This document shows positions 1 through 8,834 of a DNA stretch of 64,000 bases, piece after piece (the first letter of the stretch is position 1; every line of letters begins with the position of its first letter). The notes beneath the pieces are model-generated. The model was given only the letters and a program-made list of their open reading frames with translations, was not told the DNA's origin and did no database searches. A program made the translations under genes and the position numbers. The stretch comes from Actinomadura atramentaria DSM 43919 (GTDB lineage Bacteria; Actinomycetota; Actinomycetes; Streptosporangiales; Streptosporangiaceae), in the NCBI RefSeq assembly GCF_000381885.1, contig NZ_KB907218.1, forward strand, positions 6,840-70,839, written 5' to 3'.

Positions 1-91
1 GGGGCGGGTTTTTGGGTTTGGGCTGGGTGGGTGGGGTGGCGGCATGGGGCGGGGTGGAGCGGGTATCGGGTCGGCGGAACGAGGAGGCGCG

Positions 92-1036
92 ATGGCGGGC
101 GACGGCGGGCCGGGTGGGCGGCGGGTGGGGCCGGGCGGCTGGTGGCGGGCGGCCCGGAGAACGGTGACCAGCTTCCTGGCGGACGGCGTTCTGGACTGGG
201 CTGCGGCGCTCACCTACTACGGCGTGTTGTCGTTGTTTCCCGGGCTCATCGTCGTGGTGTCGATGGTGGATCTCGCGGGGGTCTCGGGGCAGCGGACGCT
301 CGTCGACAACGTCCGGGAGTTCGCGCCCGGGCCCGCTCGGGACACGGCCATCGCCCTGCTGGAGGATCTGCACGGCACCGCGCCGACGGCGGGCACGGTC
401 GCGGCGATCGGGCTCGCGGTCGCGCTGTGGTCGGCGTCGAGGTACGTGGGCGCGCTGATCAGGGCGCTGAACGCCGTCCACGACGTCGATGAGGCGCGCC
501 CGCTGTGGAAACTCGCGCCGCTGCGGCTCGCGCTGACGCTCGCGATGCTCCTGCTGTTCGGCGCGAGCGCGCTCGCGGTGACGTTCACCGGTCGCCTCAC
601 CGAGCAGGCCGGCCGCCTGTTCGGCCTCGGCGAGGCGTTCGTGACGGGATGGAACGTCCTGAAATGGCCGGTCCTGCTGGCGATTGTCGTCGTGGCCATC
701 GCGACGCTGTACCGCGCGGGACCGGACGTCCACGAGCACCCGAGGCGCTGGATCACCCCGGGCTGCGTGGTCGCGATCGTCACGTGGATCGTCGCGTCCG
801 TGGGTTTCGCGGTGTACGCGGCGAACTTCGGCTCGTACAACCGCACCTACGGGACGCTCGCCGCGATCGTCATCTTCCTGGTCTGGCTGTGGGTGTCGAA
901 TGTCGCGATCCTGCTCGGCGCGGAGTTCGACGCGGAGCTGGCGCGCGTGCGCGGCCGCGAGCCGGACCCGATCGGCCCCGTCGCGAACCCCGTCCGCCCG
1001 GAGGCGGCGGAGCGCGTTCAGGGTGTCCGGACGTAG
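92..1036 (+). CDS. YihY/virulence factor BrkB family membrane protein
   Basis: This is a 314-residue polytopic inner-membrane protein of the YihY/BrkB family, whose transport or envelope role is not settled. The family hallmark AAALTYYGVLSLFP lies at about residues 37-50, and the closing motif YGTLAAIVIFLVWLWVS leads into LLGAEF near the C-terminus. About six hydrophobic segments can be seen. The start at 92 is preferred over an in-frame ATG at 44 because GAGGAGG sits five bases before it. The last 19 bases overlap the convergent deacetylase gene. Family assignment is firm; function is not. Confidence 0.85.
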   Translation: MAGDGGPGGRRVGPGGWWRAARRTVTSFLADGVLDWAAALTYYGVLSLFPGLIVVVSMVDLAGVSGQRTLVDNVREFAPGPARDTAIALLEDLHGTAPTAGTVAAIGLAVALWSASRYVGALIRALNAVHDVDEARPLWKLAPLRLALTLAMLLLFGASALAVTFTGRLTEQAGRLFGLGEAFVTGWNVLKWPVLLAIVVVAIATLYRAGPDVHEHPRRWITPGCVVAIVTWIVASVGFAVYAANFGSYNRTYGTLAAIVIFLVWLWVSNVAILLGAEFDAELARVRGREPDPIGPVANPVRPEAAERVQGVRT

Positions 1037-1872
1037 TCCTCCAGCCGCGCGACCGCGAACCCCTGGCGGCGGACGACCTTGAGCAGGTGCGCGAACATCT
1101 CCGTCAGCGTCTCGCCCTTGAGCTCCTTCGGCCCCCGGAAGTGCGCGAGTAGGACGTCGCCCGGGCGGAACTTCTTCTCCGGGTCGTCGTACTGGAAGTC
1201 GTGGATCTGGAACGACGCGCGCCACAGAACGATGCCGCGGATGCCGCACGCGGCGGCGGCCTGCTGCGTGAGCGAGTTCCACTCGCCGTAGGGCGGGCGG
1301 AGCAGCGTGGGCCGCGTCCCGTACTCGCGTTCGAGGGTCTTCTGGTCGTCGCAGAGTTCGCGGCGCTGGCCCTCATAGCCGAGCAGCGGGAGCTGCGGGT
1401 GGTCGACGGTGTGGTTCTGGACGGTCGCGCCCGACGACTGCAACGTCCGGAAGTATCCGTAGTTGTCGCGGATCGCCGCGTCCGTGAGGAACATCGAGAC
1501 GGGAACCCGCAGGTCCGCGAGCATCTGGAGGAACTCGGGGTCCTTCTCGTTGCCGTCGTCGAGCGTGACGAACACGACCCGGTCCTTGGTCGGGACGGAC
1601 GAGAACACCGGCACCGGCCCTTTGGCCTTCAACGCGATGGCGGGCCGCGCCGGTGCGGGCGGCGCGGGCGGCAGCGGCTTGAGCCCCCACTTGGCCCACT
1701 GCGCGGCGACGTCGGCGGCGTTCGGAGTCGGCGCGCCCGCGGGCGACGCGCCCGGCCCGGCGTCGCGCGGAATCCCGGCGCGCTCGGTCGGCGACACATG
1801 CGACCCGCATCCCGCGACGAGCGCGAGCCCCGCGACGGCCGCCGCGACGGCTCCGACTTTCCGCATCCGCAC
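1018..1872 (-). CDS. polysaccharide deacetylase family lipoprotein (NodB domain)
   Basis: A 284-residue exported carbohydrate esterase of family 4. The N-terminus has positive charges, a hydrophobic stretch and the lipobox LVAGC (Cys22), so it should be a membrane-anchored lipoprotein acting outside the cell. NodB motifs are in order: TLDDG (metal-binding Asp at about 105-106), NHTVDHP (metal-ligand His at about 154 and 158), RPPYG at 192-196, and LLAHF near the end. A Pro/Ala-rich linker of about 60 residues separates anchor and catalytic domain. The likely substrate is N-acetylated cell-wall polysaccharide, which the sequence does not prove. It converges on the YihY gene. Confidence 0.87.
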   Translation of the reverse strand: MRMRKVGAVAAAVAGLALVAGCGSHVSPTERAGIPRDAGPGASPAGAPTPNAADVAAQWAKWGLKPLPPAPPAPARPAIALKAKGPVPVFSSVPTKDRVVFVTLDDGNEKDPEFLQMLADLRVPVSMFLTDAAIRDNYGYFRTLQSSGATVQNHTVDHPQLPLLGYEGQRRELCDDQKTLEREYGTRPTLLRPPYGEWNSLTQQAAAACGIRGIVLWRASFQIHDFQYDDPEKKFRPGDVLLAHFRGPKELKGETLTEMFAHLLKVVRRQGFAVARLEDYVRTP

Positions 1873-2384
1873 TCCCCCGATCGACGCCCGACCAACTTAG
1901 CGATCTCCGTCGAAGGACTGCGCACCGCGCCGCATATCAACGCGAACCACCCCGAAACCCGCCACCGCGCGGACACGGCACACCCACCGGAGTCCAACGC
2001 GACCCGGACGACCGCGCACGGGCAACGCTGCCAGCGCGCTAGCACCAGCGCGAACGCGCGCCGCGTCCACACGGGGAAGCAGCGTTTACCTCCGACGCGC
2101 CCGATCGACTCGGTCAACACGCCAGAACCAGCACAACCGCGCCAGGCACGTCAGCCGCCGACGCGGCCAGAACTACTGCGCACGGCGGCGCACCCGGCGA
2201 TGCTGCCAACGCGCGGTCAACAGCTCGAACCCGCCCGCGACCGCGCCAACGCCGCGGTCAGCGCGGGCGGTGTGGCCGGTGGGTTCTGTGGAGGCGGCCA
2301 GAACAACCGCGCGCGGGCCGCGCGCGCGGTGGGCTCGGTCAACGCGCCGGAACCGGCGCGACCGCGCCAAGTGAGCGGCGTGGT
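1873..2384. repeat. 512-bp gene-free spacer with degenerate direct repeats
   Basis: No convincing gene is seen on either strand. A 36-bp stretch at 2109-2144 recurs at 2334-2369 with 31 of 36 matches, and all five differences are A in the first copy and G in the second. A weaker pair begins GCGGCCAGAAC near 2164 and 2295. The spacer separates two leftward genes and probably holds the deacetylase promoter near 1880-1910, where base composition dips. It looks like a decayed local duplication rather than a coding remnant. Confidence 0.6.
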
Positions 2385-3389
2385 TCAGGGTGTCAACGCG
2401 CGCACGACGTCGGCGGCCGGGATCGGGGCGGCGGTCCGCCACGAGGTGCCCGCCCACAGGTTCACGCCATCGGCGTCGCCGCGGGCGGCGGCGGCGCGGC
2501 GCAGCGGGCTCGTCAGGTAGTGGACGTCCGGATAGGCGGCGGGCGCGGCCGCCGAGTGCCGCAGCGCGAACCGGTTCGTCAGCCCCCGCCCGTACCGCCC
2601 GCTGAACGCGCGCGTCAGCGTCGTCGAGGTGTAGCGCGGGTCGCCGAGCGCAGCCTTGTGGACGGCGCTCGCACCCGACTCGGGACTGCGCAGGAAGGCC
2701 GTGCCCGCCTGCGCGGCGACCGCGCCGAGCGCGAGGACGTCCGCGACGTGCGCGCGCGTCCCGAGCCCGCCCGCCGCCAGCAGCGGCTGCGCGGTGACCG
2801 CGCGGACGGCCGCCAGCAGCTCCCGCACGCCGAGCCCCGGCGGCGCGACGTTGGCGAACGTCCCCTGGTGCCCGCCCGCCTCGACGCCCTGGACGCAGAG
2901 AGCGTCCGCGTCCGGGCAGGCCGACGCCTCCTCGACGGACGTCACGGTCATGACGACGGCGGACCCGGCCGCGCGGAACGCCCGCACGACGTCCGCCCCC
3001 GGCCGCCCGAACGTGAAGCTGACGACGGCGGGCGGCGGCCCGGCGAGCAGCGTCTCGACCTTGGCGTCGAAGTCGTCGTCGCGGGCCCGCGGGACGCCCG
3101 GCTCCGCGCCGAGCCGTGCCGCGTCCGGCAGCAGCCGCGTCCGGTACGCGTCGACCTCGGCGGGATCGACGGGATCGGTCGCGGGCAGGAACAGGTTCAC
3201 GCCGAACGGCCGCGCCGACAGCGCCCGCACCGCCTCGACGTCCGCGAGCATCCGCGCGGCGGTGAGGTACCCCGCGCCGAGGAACCCGAGGCCGCCCGCC
3301 TCGCCGACGGCGGCGACGAGTTCCGGCGTCGCGCCGCCGCCCGCCATCGGAGCCTGCACGATCGGTCGTTCGGGGAGCCATCCGGTCAC
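2385..3389 (-). CDS. nitronate monooxygenase (2-nitropropane dioxygenase-like)
   Basis: A 334-residue FMN-dependent TIM-barrel oxidoreductase of the NMO/2-nitropropane dioxygenase family, which oxidises alkyl nitronates. Near the N-terminus is the motif IVQAPMAGG. The central QGVEAGGHQG segment holds the expected His, and the FMN-phosphate region reads LLAAGGLGT. Length matches class I family members. GTG at 3389 is chosen because GGAGG (complement of 3398-3402) lies eight bases upstream; the GTG at 3398 overlaps that Shine-Dalgarno sequence and cannot be used. The gene follows the GXWXG gene by 51 bp on the same strand and may be co-transcribed with the P450 operon. The true substrate is unknown. 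Confidence 0.85.
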   Translation of the reverse strand: MTGWLPERPIVQAPMAGGGATPELVAAVGEAGGLGFLGAGYLTAARMLADVEAVRALSARPFGVNLFLPATDPVDPAEVDAYRTRLLPDAARLGAEPGVPRARDDDFDAKVETLLAGPPPAVVSFTFGRPGADVVRAFRAAGSAVVMTVTSVEEASACPDADALCVQGVEAGGHQGTFANVAPPGLGVRELLAAVRAVTAQPLLAAGGLGTRAHVADVLALGAVAAQAGTAFLRSPESGASAVHKAALGDPRYTSTTLTRAFSGRYGRGLTNRFALRHSAAAPAAYPDVHYLTSPLRRAAAARGDADGVNLWAGTSWRTAAPIPAADVVRALTP

Positions 3390-3440
3390 GCGCACCACCT
3401 CCAGGGAACGGAACCGCCCAAGATAGTGGCGTCCGCCGCG

Positions 3441-3872
3441 CTACCCCACGCGCGTCAGGTGGAAGTAGAGGATGCGCGGCTGCCCCTTGGCGTCCATCGC
3501 GCCGAGGACCACGTCGTCGGTGACGCGCCGGAAATGGTCGATGATCGGCTGCGTGTCGTAGACCATCGCGGCCGACGCGACGCCCCGGAACGTGATCTCG
3601 CGGAGCCGCGCGTGCCCCATCCCGTCGTAGGAGTAGACGCCGCCGTCGGAGGTGAGGCACAGCAGCGGGTCGACGTCCTCGACGTCGTTGAACCGCTTGC
3701 CGTACCAGTTCAGTCTCGTCAACCGCGCGGCGAGCCCGCCCGTGACGGTGAACAGGCCGCCCTTCCACGTGCCGAGCAGCGCGGACGTGGCGACGGGCGG
3801 GGCGGCGTCGAACGCGGCGGCGACGTCCGCAGGGTCGGGCTCGGCGGCGTTGATCAGGTCGAGCGCGGTCAT
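3441..3872 (-). CDS. GXWXG/DUF4334 domain protein
   Basis: A 143-residue soluble protein. It carries the GXWXG signature as LLGTWKGG (about residues 37-44) and a C-terminal half typical of DUF4334, ending in a beta-rich segment around ILYFHLTRVG. Its function is not established. Such proteins are often encoded with dehydrogenases and monooxygenases, which fits here. The ATG overlaps the stop of the alcohol dehydrogenase gene as ATGA at 3869-3872, a translational-coupling arrangement, so the three genes act as a unit. A lipocalin-like or small-ligand-binding role would be inference. Confidence 0.75.
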   Translation of the reverse strand: MTALDLINAAEPDPADVAAAFDAAPPVATSALLGTWKGGLFTVTGGLAARLTRLNWYGKRFNDVEDVDPLLCLTSDGGVYSYDGMGHARLREITFRGVASAAMVYDTQPIIDHFRRVTDDVVLGAMDAKGQPRILYFHLTRVG

Positions 3873-4978
3873 GGCGACTCCGGGAGCAGGACGGGCTTGA
3901 CGACCTTGCCGGACACCGCGTCCGCCTCCGCCCGGCCGACGTCGGACAGCGGATAGGTGCCGATGAGCGAGTCGAACGGGAACCGCCCTTGCTTCCACAG
4001 TTCGACGAGCCGGGGGATGAACGTCTGCGGGACGACGTCCCCCTCGATGATGCCGCGCACGGTCCGGCCCATCAGCAGCAGCCCCGGGTCGAGCCGGTAC
4101 TCGGCGCCGCCGACGCCGACGAGCCCGCAGACGCCGGTGGTGCGCAGCGCCGCGACGGCGGACGCGACGACCTCGGGCACGGCCGTGGTGTCGAGCGCGT
4201 ACTGGACGCCCTCCGACCCGACGATGGCGCGGATCTGCCCGGGAATGTCCTCGTCGTCGCCGTGCAGGACGTGCGTCGCGCCGAGTTCGCGCGCGAGGTC
4301 GAGCCGCGCCGGGTTGGTGTCCACCCCGATGATCCGGGTGGCCCCCGCGATGCGGGCGGCCATGACGGCGGCGAGCCCGACCGCGCCCGTCCCGAACACG
4401 GCGATGGAGTCGCCCGGCCGGACGCCGAGCGCGACGAGCACCGAGCCCGCGCCCGTCTGCATGCCGCAGCCGAGCGGCCCGAGGAGTTCCAGCGGCGTGT
4501 CCGGCCCGACGACGCCGTCGACCGGGACGGCGTTGCGGACGGTCGCGAGCGCGTGCGTCGCGAACGACGACTGCCCGAACCACCGGTTGTTGAGCGCGCC
4601 GCCGTCCGCACCGGTGGCGCGCGGACGCCCGTCCAGCGGCGCGGAGAACATGTTGAGCGGCGCCATCGACGCGCAGTTGCCGGGCCGCGCGGCGCGGCAG
4701 TTGGCGCAGTCGCCGCAGGAGTCGAAGGACAGCACGACGGGCGTGCCGGGCGCGAGCGGGACGCCCGGCCCGACTGCCTCGACCACGCCCGCCCCCTCAT
4801 GCCCGAGGATGACGGGTTTGGGCAGCATGTCGGGCGCGCGGCCGAGCAGGTCGGTGTGGCACATCCCGGTGCCCGCGATCTTCACGATCAGCTCGCCCGG
4901 TCCGGGATCGGCCAGTTCGACCGGTTCGATGCTGTAGGGGGCGTCCGCGGCCCGCAGGACGGCGGCGTCGATGCGCAT
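3869..4978 (-). CDS. zinc-dependent alcohol dehydrogenase (MDR family)
   Basis: A 369-residue medium-chain dehydrogenase that should interconvert an alcohol and an aldehyde or ketone with NAD(P). Catalytic-zinc ligands are visible as Cys40 (GMCHTD), His60-Glu61 (LGHEGAG) and a Cys in LGCGMQTGAGS. The structural zinc site is Cys88, 91, 94 and 102. The Rossmann motif is VFGTGAVGLAAV. It lies four bases downstream of the P450 gene and overlaps the GXWXG gene. It probably oxidises the alcohol that the P450 generates. The substrate (terpenoid, steroid or alkyl chain) cannot be told from sequence. Confidence 0.9.
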   Translation of the reverse strand: MRIDAAVLRAADAPYSIEPVELADPGPGELIVKIAGTGMCHTDLLGRAPDMLPKPVILGHEGAGVVEAVGPGVPLAPGTPVVLSFDSCGDCANCRAARPGNCASMAPLNMFSAPLDGRPRATGADGGALNNRWFGQSSFATHALATVRNAVPVDGVVGPDTPLELLGPLGCGMQTGAGSVLVALGVRPGDSIAVFGTGAVGLAAVMAARIAGATRIIGVDTNPARLDLARELGATHVLHGDDEDIPGQIRAIVGSEGVQYALDTTAVPEVVASAVAALRTTGVCGLVGVGGAEYRLDPGLLLMGRTVRGIIEGDVVPQTFIPRLVELWKQGRFPFDSLIGTYPLSDVGRAEADAVSGKVVKPVLLPESP

Positions 4979-4981
4979 GGG

Positions 4982-6259
4982 TCAGCCTCGCAGCGTGTAG
5001 CGGATGGGGAGCCGTTTGAGCCCGCCGACGAAGGTGGTGGCGATCCCCTGCGGCTCGCCCGCGGGGCCGATCTCCGAAAGGCGCGGCAGCAGTTCCTCGA
5101 AGAACGCGCGGACCTCGATGCGGGCGAGCGCCGCGCCGAGGCAGTAGTGGACGCCGAAGCCGAACGCCAGGTGCTTGTTCGGGTCGCGGCCGACGTCGAA
5201 GCGGAACGGGTCGGCGAACACGTCCTCGTCGCGGTTGGCCGACGGGTACGACAGCAGCAGCGAGTCGCCCTTGCCGATCCGGACGCCGCGCAGCTCGCAG
5301 TCCTCGGTGGCGGTCCGCATGAACTCCTTGACGGGCGTCGTCCAGCGGATCATCTCCTCGACGGCCAGCGGCATGAGGCCGGGGTCGGCGCGCAGCCGGT
5401 CGAGTTCGGCGGGGTTCTCCATGAGCGCCTGGAGGCCGCCGGAGATCGTGGAGCTGGTGGTGTCGTGGCCCGCCGTCGCGATGATCACGTAGTAGGACGC
5501 GGTGTCGAGGTCGCTGAGCGGTTCCCCGTCCACGCGCGCGTTGGCGATGGCGGACGCGAGGTCGTCGGTGGGACGGGCGCGGCGCGCGGCCGTCAGCTCC
5601 TGGAAGTAGGCGAAGAAGTCCAGGAGGACCTGGAGCAGGTCCTCGTTGCTCTCGCCGCGCTTGAGTTCGTCGTCGTCCCCGCCGAACAGTTCCTGGGTGA
5701 GTTTCAGCATCCGGTCGAAGTCGGACTCGGGAAGGCCGAGCAGCGAAAGGATCACATAAAGCGGGAACTTCACCGCGATCTGCTGCGCGAAATCGCATTC
5801 GCCGCCGAGTTCGGCCATCCGGTCGACGTAGCGGCACGCGAGTTCCCGGACGCGCGGCTCCAGCGCGCGCATCGCGCGCGGCCGGAACCAGTCCGCGCCG
5901 ATCGCGCGGACGACCCGGTGGTCCGGGTCGTCCATGTGGATCAGCGTCCGCAGCGCGAGGCCCTGCTCCTGCCGGGCGCGGTTGGCGGCGTCGAGCTCCG
6001 CGGTCGCCAGCAGGGGCCGGGGCGCGTTGACGAACCGGGCGTGGTCGCGCTCGACCTCCATGACGTCCGCGTGCCGGGTGACGGCCCAGAACGGGTTGTA
6101 TCCGGGGGCCTCGACGCGGTGGACGGGGTCTTCGCGGCGCAGCAGCGCCAGCGCCTCGTGGAGGCGGCGGTCGTCCGCGTACGCGGCGGGATCGGCGAGC
6201 GCGCGGCCCGCCTCGTCCACGGTGAGGCTCACGGTCGGCTCCTCGGCTTCGGCGGACAC
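4982..6259 (-). CDS. cytochrome P450
   Basis: A 425-residue soluble bacterial P450 that hydroxylates an unknown substrate with electrons from separate redox partners. The heme-binding loop FGFGVHYCLG places the thiolate at Cys373. The I-helix reads AGHDTTSST, giving the oxygen-activating Thr pair, and VEEMIRW fits the K-helix ExxR. No ferredoxin gene is adjacent. The GTG start at 6259 has no obvious Shine-Dalgarno sequence but lies 11 bases after a good -10 hexamer, so the mRNA may be leaderless or nearly so. It heads an operon with the alcohol dehydrogenase and GXWXG genes, suggesting hydroxylation followed by oxidation. Confidence 0.92.
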   Translation of the reverse strand: MSAEAEEPTVSLTVDEAGRALADPAAYADDRRLHEALALLRREDPVHRVEAPGYNPFWAVTRHADVMEVERDHARFVNAPRPLLATAELDAANRARQEQGLALRTLIHMDDPDHRVVRAIGADWFRPRAMRALEPRVRELACRYVDRMAELGGECDFAQQIAVKFPLYVILSLLGLPESDFDRMLKLTQELFGGDDDELKRGESNEDLLQVLLDFFAYFQELTAARRARPTDDLASAIANARVDGEPLSDLDTASYYVIIATAGHDTTSSTISGGLQALMENPAELDRLRADPGLMPLAVEEMIRWTTPVKEFMRTATEDCELRGVRIGKGDSLLLSYPSANRDEDVFADPFRFDVGRDPNKHLAFGFGVHYCLGAALARIEVRAFFEELLPRLSEIGPAGEPQGIATTFVGGLKRLPIRYTLRG

Positions 6260-6270
6260 CGCACGCTGAG

Positions 6271-6299
6271 AACCTAAGAGCCGAATGTCATTCGGTCAA
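6271..6299 (-). promoter_or_regulatory. promoter and palindromic operator of the P450 operon
   Basis: On the minus strand TTGACC (6299-6294) and TAGGTT (6276-6271) are separated by exactly 17 bp, a good housekeeping-type promoter. A perfect palindrome, CCGAATG-T-CATTCGG, occupies 6281-6295, overlapping the end of the -35 hexamer and the spacer. A repressor bound there would block RNA polymerase. No regulator gene is next to it; a TetR-type protein encoded elsewhere is a reasonable guess. Confidence 0.7.
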
Positions 6300-6318
6300 G
6301 CGTTGGTCATGATTTGGT

Positions 6319-6852
6319 CTAGCCGTTCGTTCGGTCTTTCGTGAAATGTTCCGTACCGACGGCGATGAACAGCCCCGCCGCACGGACGGCCACCGCGCCC
6401 TCCCGGCCGCCGATCCGTGCTTCACCCTCGACGTACGTCTTACGACCGTCGACGCCCGTCACCCAGGAGCGCAGGTAAAGTGTGCCGCCGACCGGGACCG
6501 GCGTGAGGTAGTCGGTCTCCAGCCGTCCGGTGACATGCGGCTTACCGGTACGCCAGGCCGCTTCGCCGAGGACCTCGTCCATCGCCGTCGCCAGCAGCCC
6601 GCCGTGGGCGAGGCCGGGCGCGCCCTGGTGGACCTCGCGGACGGCGAACTCCGACTCCACGACCAGCCCGGACTCGCCCTTGTGGCTGATGCGGAGCCCG
6701 TCCGCCGGTTCGGGGCCGCAGCCGAAGCATCCGCCGTACTGCTCCATCGGCTCGGGGACGGACCGTTCCACCGGCTCGGGGACGGTCGCGCCGGGCGGCG
6801 GCGTCGTCCGGCGGGAGGCGGGACCGGGGCGTTCCACGGCGGGACTCGTCAC
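6319..6852 (-). CDS. PaaI-family acyl-CoA thioesterase (hotdog fold)
   Basis: A 177-residue hotdog thioesterase. A Pro-rich N-terminal tail of about 35 residues precedes the conserved FGCG and the HGGLLATAMDEVLG helix, which holds the His-Gly-Gly and acidic residue typical of PaaI-type enzymes that hydrolyse acyl-CoA. GTG at 6852 is chosen because AAGGAG is six bases upstream; an in-frame extension to 6978 lacks such a signal. It lies just upstream of the P450 promoter on the same strand, so read-through into the P450 operon is possible. The acyl substrate is unknown. Confidence 0.82.
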   Translation of the reverse strand: MTSPAVERPGPASRRTTPPPGATVPEPVERSVPEPMEQYGGCFGCGPEPADGLRISHKGESGLVVESEFAVREVHQGAPGLAHGGLLATAMDEVLGEAAWRTGKPHVTGRLETDYLTPVPVGGTLYLRSWVTGVDGRKTYVEGEARIGGREGAVAVRAAGLFIAVGTEHFTKDRTNG

Positions 6853-6995
6853 GACATGCTCCTTCACCCTGCGAATACCGATCGAGGTTCGGTTTCTGGC
6901 GTCTCCGAGGTTACGCCCCGCGTCCGAAGTGCCCGGTAACGACCGCCCTTCCCGACGCACTTCCCACTGAAGGAACACACGAACGGAGGAACGGT

Positions 6996-7544
6996 GTGGC
7001 GGAAGACGACCCGCGCGAACGGCGGTTCACCGCGATGTACGACGCCTGCCGGCAGCGGGTGTGGGCCTACGCCGCGGCCCGCGCCGGACGCGAGACCGCC
7101 GACGAGGTGGTGAGCGAGACCTTCGCCGTGGCCTGGCGGCGGCTGGACGACGTGCCCGACCCGGCGCTGCCCTGGCTGCTCGGCGTCGCGCGCAACGTGC
7201 TGCTGGCCGACCACCGCGCCCGCGCCCGCCGCGACGCGTCGGCGGCCGAGCTGCGGCGCTGGGCGCGGCCGGCGACCGGGGACGTCGGCGCGGAGGTCGC
7301 CGAGCGGCTCGCGGTCGTCCGCGCGCTGGCGTCCCTGTCCGAGGACGACCGGGAGATCCTCCTGCTCGTCGCCTGGCAGGGCATGGCGCCCCGCGACGCC
7401 GCCCGCGTCGTCGGGATCTCGCAGGCCGCGTTCCGGGTGCGGCTGCACCGGGCGCGCCGGCGGCTGCTGCGCGCCGCCGAGGCCGAACCCCCCGCGCGCC
7501 GCGCCGCGCACCCGACCGCGATGCCCCTGAAGGAGCTGTCATGA
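6996..7544 (+). CDS. ECF-type RNA polymerase sigma factor
   Basis: A 182-residue group 4 sigma factor. Region 2 includes TADEVVSETFAVAWRRLDD and region 4 has the helix-turn-helix around ARVVGISQAAFRVRLHRAR. The GTG start at 6996 follows GGAGGA by five bases. Its stop overlaps the next gene's start (ATGA, 7541-7544), so it is translationally coupled to a membrane protein of the CU044_5270 family. That partner probably restrains or senses for this factor, as in related actinobacterial pairs. The inducing signal is unknown. Confidence 0.9.
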   Translation: MAEDDPRERRFTAMYDACRQRVWAYAAARAGRETADEVVSETFAVAWRRLDDVPDPALPWLLGVARNVLLADHRARARRDASAAELRRWARPATGDVGAEVAERLAVVRALASLSEDDREILLLVAWQGMAPRDAARVVGISQAAFRVRLHRARRRLLRAAEAEPPARRAAHPTAMPLKELS

Positions 7545-8683
7545 GGAACGACCCGCTGCGCGTGCTCGCCGAGGCCCGGCCGGACGAGCTGCACCCGGAC
7601 GCGCCCGTGGACCCCGACCGCCGCCAGGCCGAGCTGTCGCGCGCCATGCTCGGCGCACCCGCCTCGGTCACCGCGCCCGCGCGCCGGGGCGTCCCCCGCT
7701 GGGGCCTCGCGCTCGCCGGGCTCGGCGCCGCCGCGGCCGTCGCGGCGGGCGCGGTCGTCGCGCTGCCCGGCGGCTCCGGCCCGCACCGCGCGCCCGCGAC
7801 GGCCGCGCCGGTCGCGCTGGACGCCCGCACCGTCCTGCTCTCCGCCGCCGAGCACTCGCTCGCCAGGCCGAGCACGGCGGGCAGGTACTGGCACACGTCG
7901 GTGATCTCCCGCGCGTCCTGGCGGGCGGACGGCGGCTACACCGTCGTCACGCGGACGCGCCAGGACACCTGGACGCCCCGCACGCCCGGCCAGGAGATCA
8001 TCGCCGTCCAGCAGGAGCTCGGCGCGCGCCCCGCGTCCCCGGCGGACGAGCGGGCGTGGCGCGCGGCGGGCGCGCCGACCCGCATCAAGGCGCGGACGAC
8101 GACGAGCGGCACCCGGTTCAAGCCCGCCGTCCTCACCACCGCGCAGGGCGCCCCCGAGCGCTCGGCCACCGGGCAGGTCGACGGCGACAAGGTCTTCTGG
8201 CTCGGCCGGAACGTCACCGTCAAGCAGCTCCAGGCGCTGCCCGGCGACCCGGCGGCGCTCCGCAAGTCCCTGCTCGCCTGGTACGACGGCCACGACACCG
8301 AGTCCGCGAGCGTGCGGCAGTCGTCCGACCAGTGGCTGTTCCGCGTCGCGTCCGCGCTGGTGGACGGGACGATGCCGGTGATGCCGAAGGTCCGCGCCGC
8401 CGCCTACAGGATGCTGTCGAAGCTGACGACCGTCCGGTCGCTGGGCGAGGTCACCGACCCGCAGGGCCGCCGCGGCGTCGGGATCGCGCTGCCCGAGCCG
8501 GGCGACGCGAAGGCCGGGACGGTCGAGAACCGCCTGATCATCGACCCGGAGACGGGTGACGCGCTCGCCACCGAGACCGTCCTGCTCAAGCCGGGCGGCG
8601 CGAACGACGCACTGCCCGCGGGCGCGGTCATCGCCTCGTCGGCGGCGATCACCACGGAGTGGACGAACACCGACCCGCGCTGA
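7541..8683 (+). CDS. CU044_5270 family membrane-anchored protein
   Basis: A 380-residue protein. A charged cytoplasmic N-terminus of about 50 residues is followed by one transmembrane helix (around WGLALAGLGAAAAVAAGAVV) and a large external domain without cysteines or recognised catalytic motifs. This architecture, coupled to an ECF sigma factor, defines the CU044_5270-type family in actinomycetes. A role as anti-sigma or sensor partner is inferred from coupling, not shown. The ATG at 7541 is preceded by AAGGAG. A strong hairpin follows the stop. Confidence 0.8.
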   Translation: MRNDPLRVLAEARPDELHPDAPVDPDRRQAELSRAMLGAPASVTAPARRGVPRWGLALAGLGAAAAVAAGAVVALPGGSGPHRAPATAAPVALDARTVLLSAAEHSLARPSTAGRYWHTSVISRASWRADGGYTVVTRTRQDTWTPRTPGQEIIAVQQELGARPASPADERAWRAAGAPTRIKARTTTSGTRFKPAVLTTAQGAPERSATGQVDGDKVFWLGRNVTVKQLQALPGDPAALRKSLLAWYDGHDTESASVRQSSDQWLFRVASALVDGTMPVMPKVRAAAYRMLSKLTTVRSLGEVTDPQGRRGVGIALPEPGDAKAGTVENRLIIDPETGDALATETVLLKPGGANDALPAGAVIASSAAITTEWTNTDPR

Positions 8684-8711
8684 TCCCGCAGGTCACAGCG
8701 GTAACTCTGGC

Positions 8712-8749
8712 GGCCGGGTGACGCGGGCCTCACCCCGCGTCACCCGGCC
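8712..8749 (+). terminator. strong hairpin terminator after the sigma-factor operon
   Basis: A perfect 16-bp stem (arms 8712-8727 and 8734-8749) with a six-base loop lies 28 bp after the CU044_5270-family stop codon. There is no long T tract, only CTGACCC, as is usual in very GC-rich actinomycetes. The permease promoter, with TATAAC at 8779-8784, follows. Confidence 0.75.
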
Positions 8750-8834
8750 CTGACCCAAAAGTGATCAACAGGTGTCGGTATAACGACTCATCTCCGGGAA
8801 GAGCCGCATAGGAGACCATCTCGGAGGTTTTCCT

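Noticed and set aside
1..91. Upstream part of the YihY gene from the ATG at 44
   Set aside because: The extension is Gly/Arg-rich and not family-like; the ATG at 92 has a near-perfect Shine-Dalgarno sequence.
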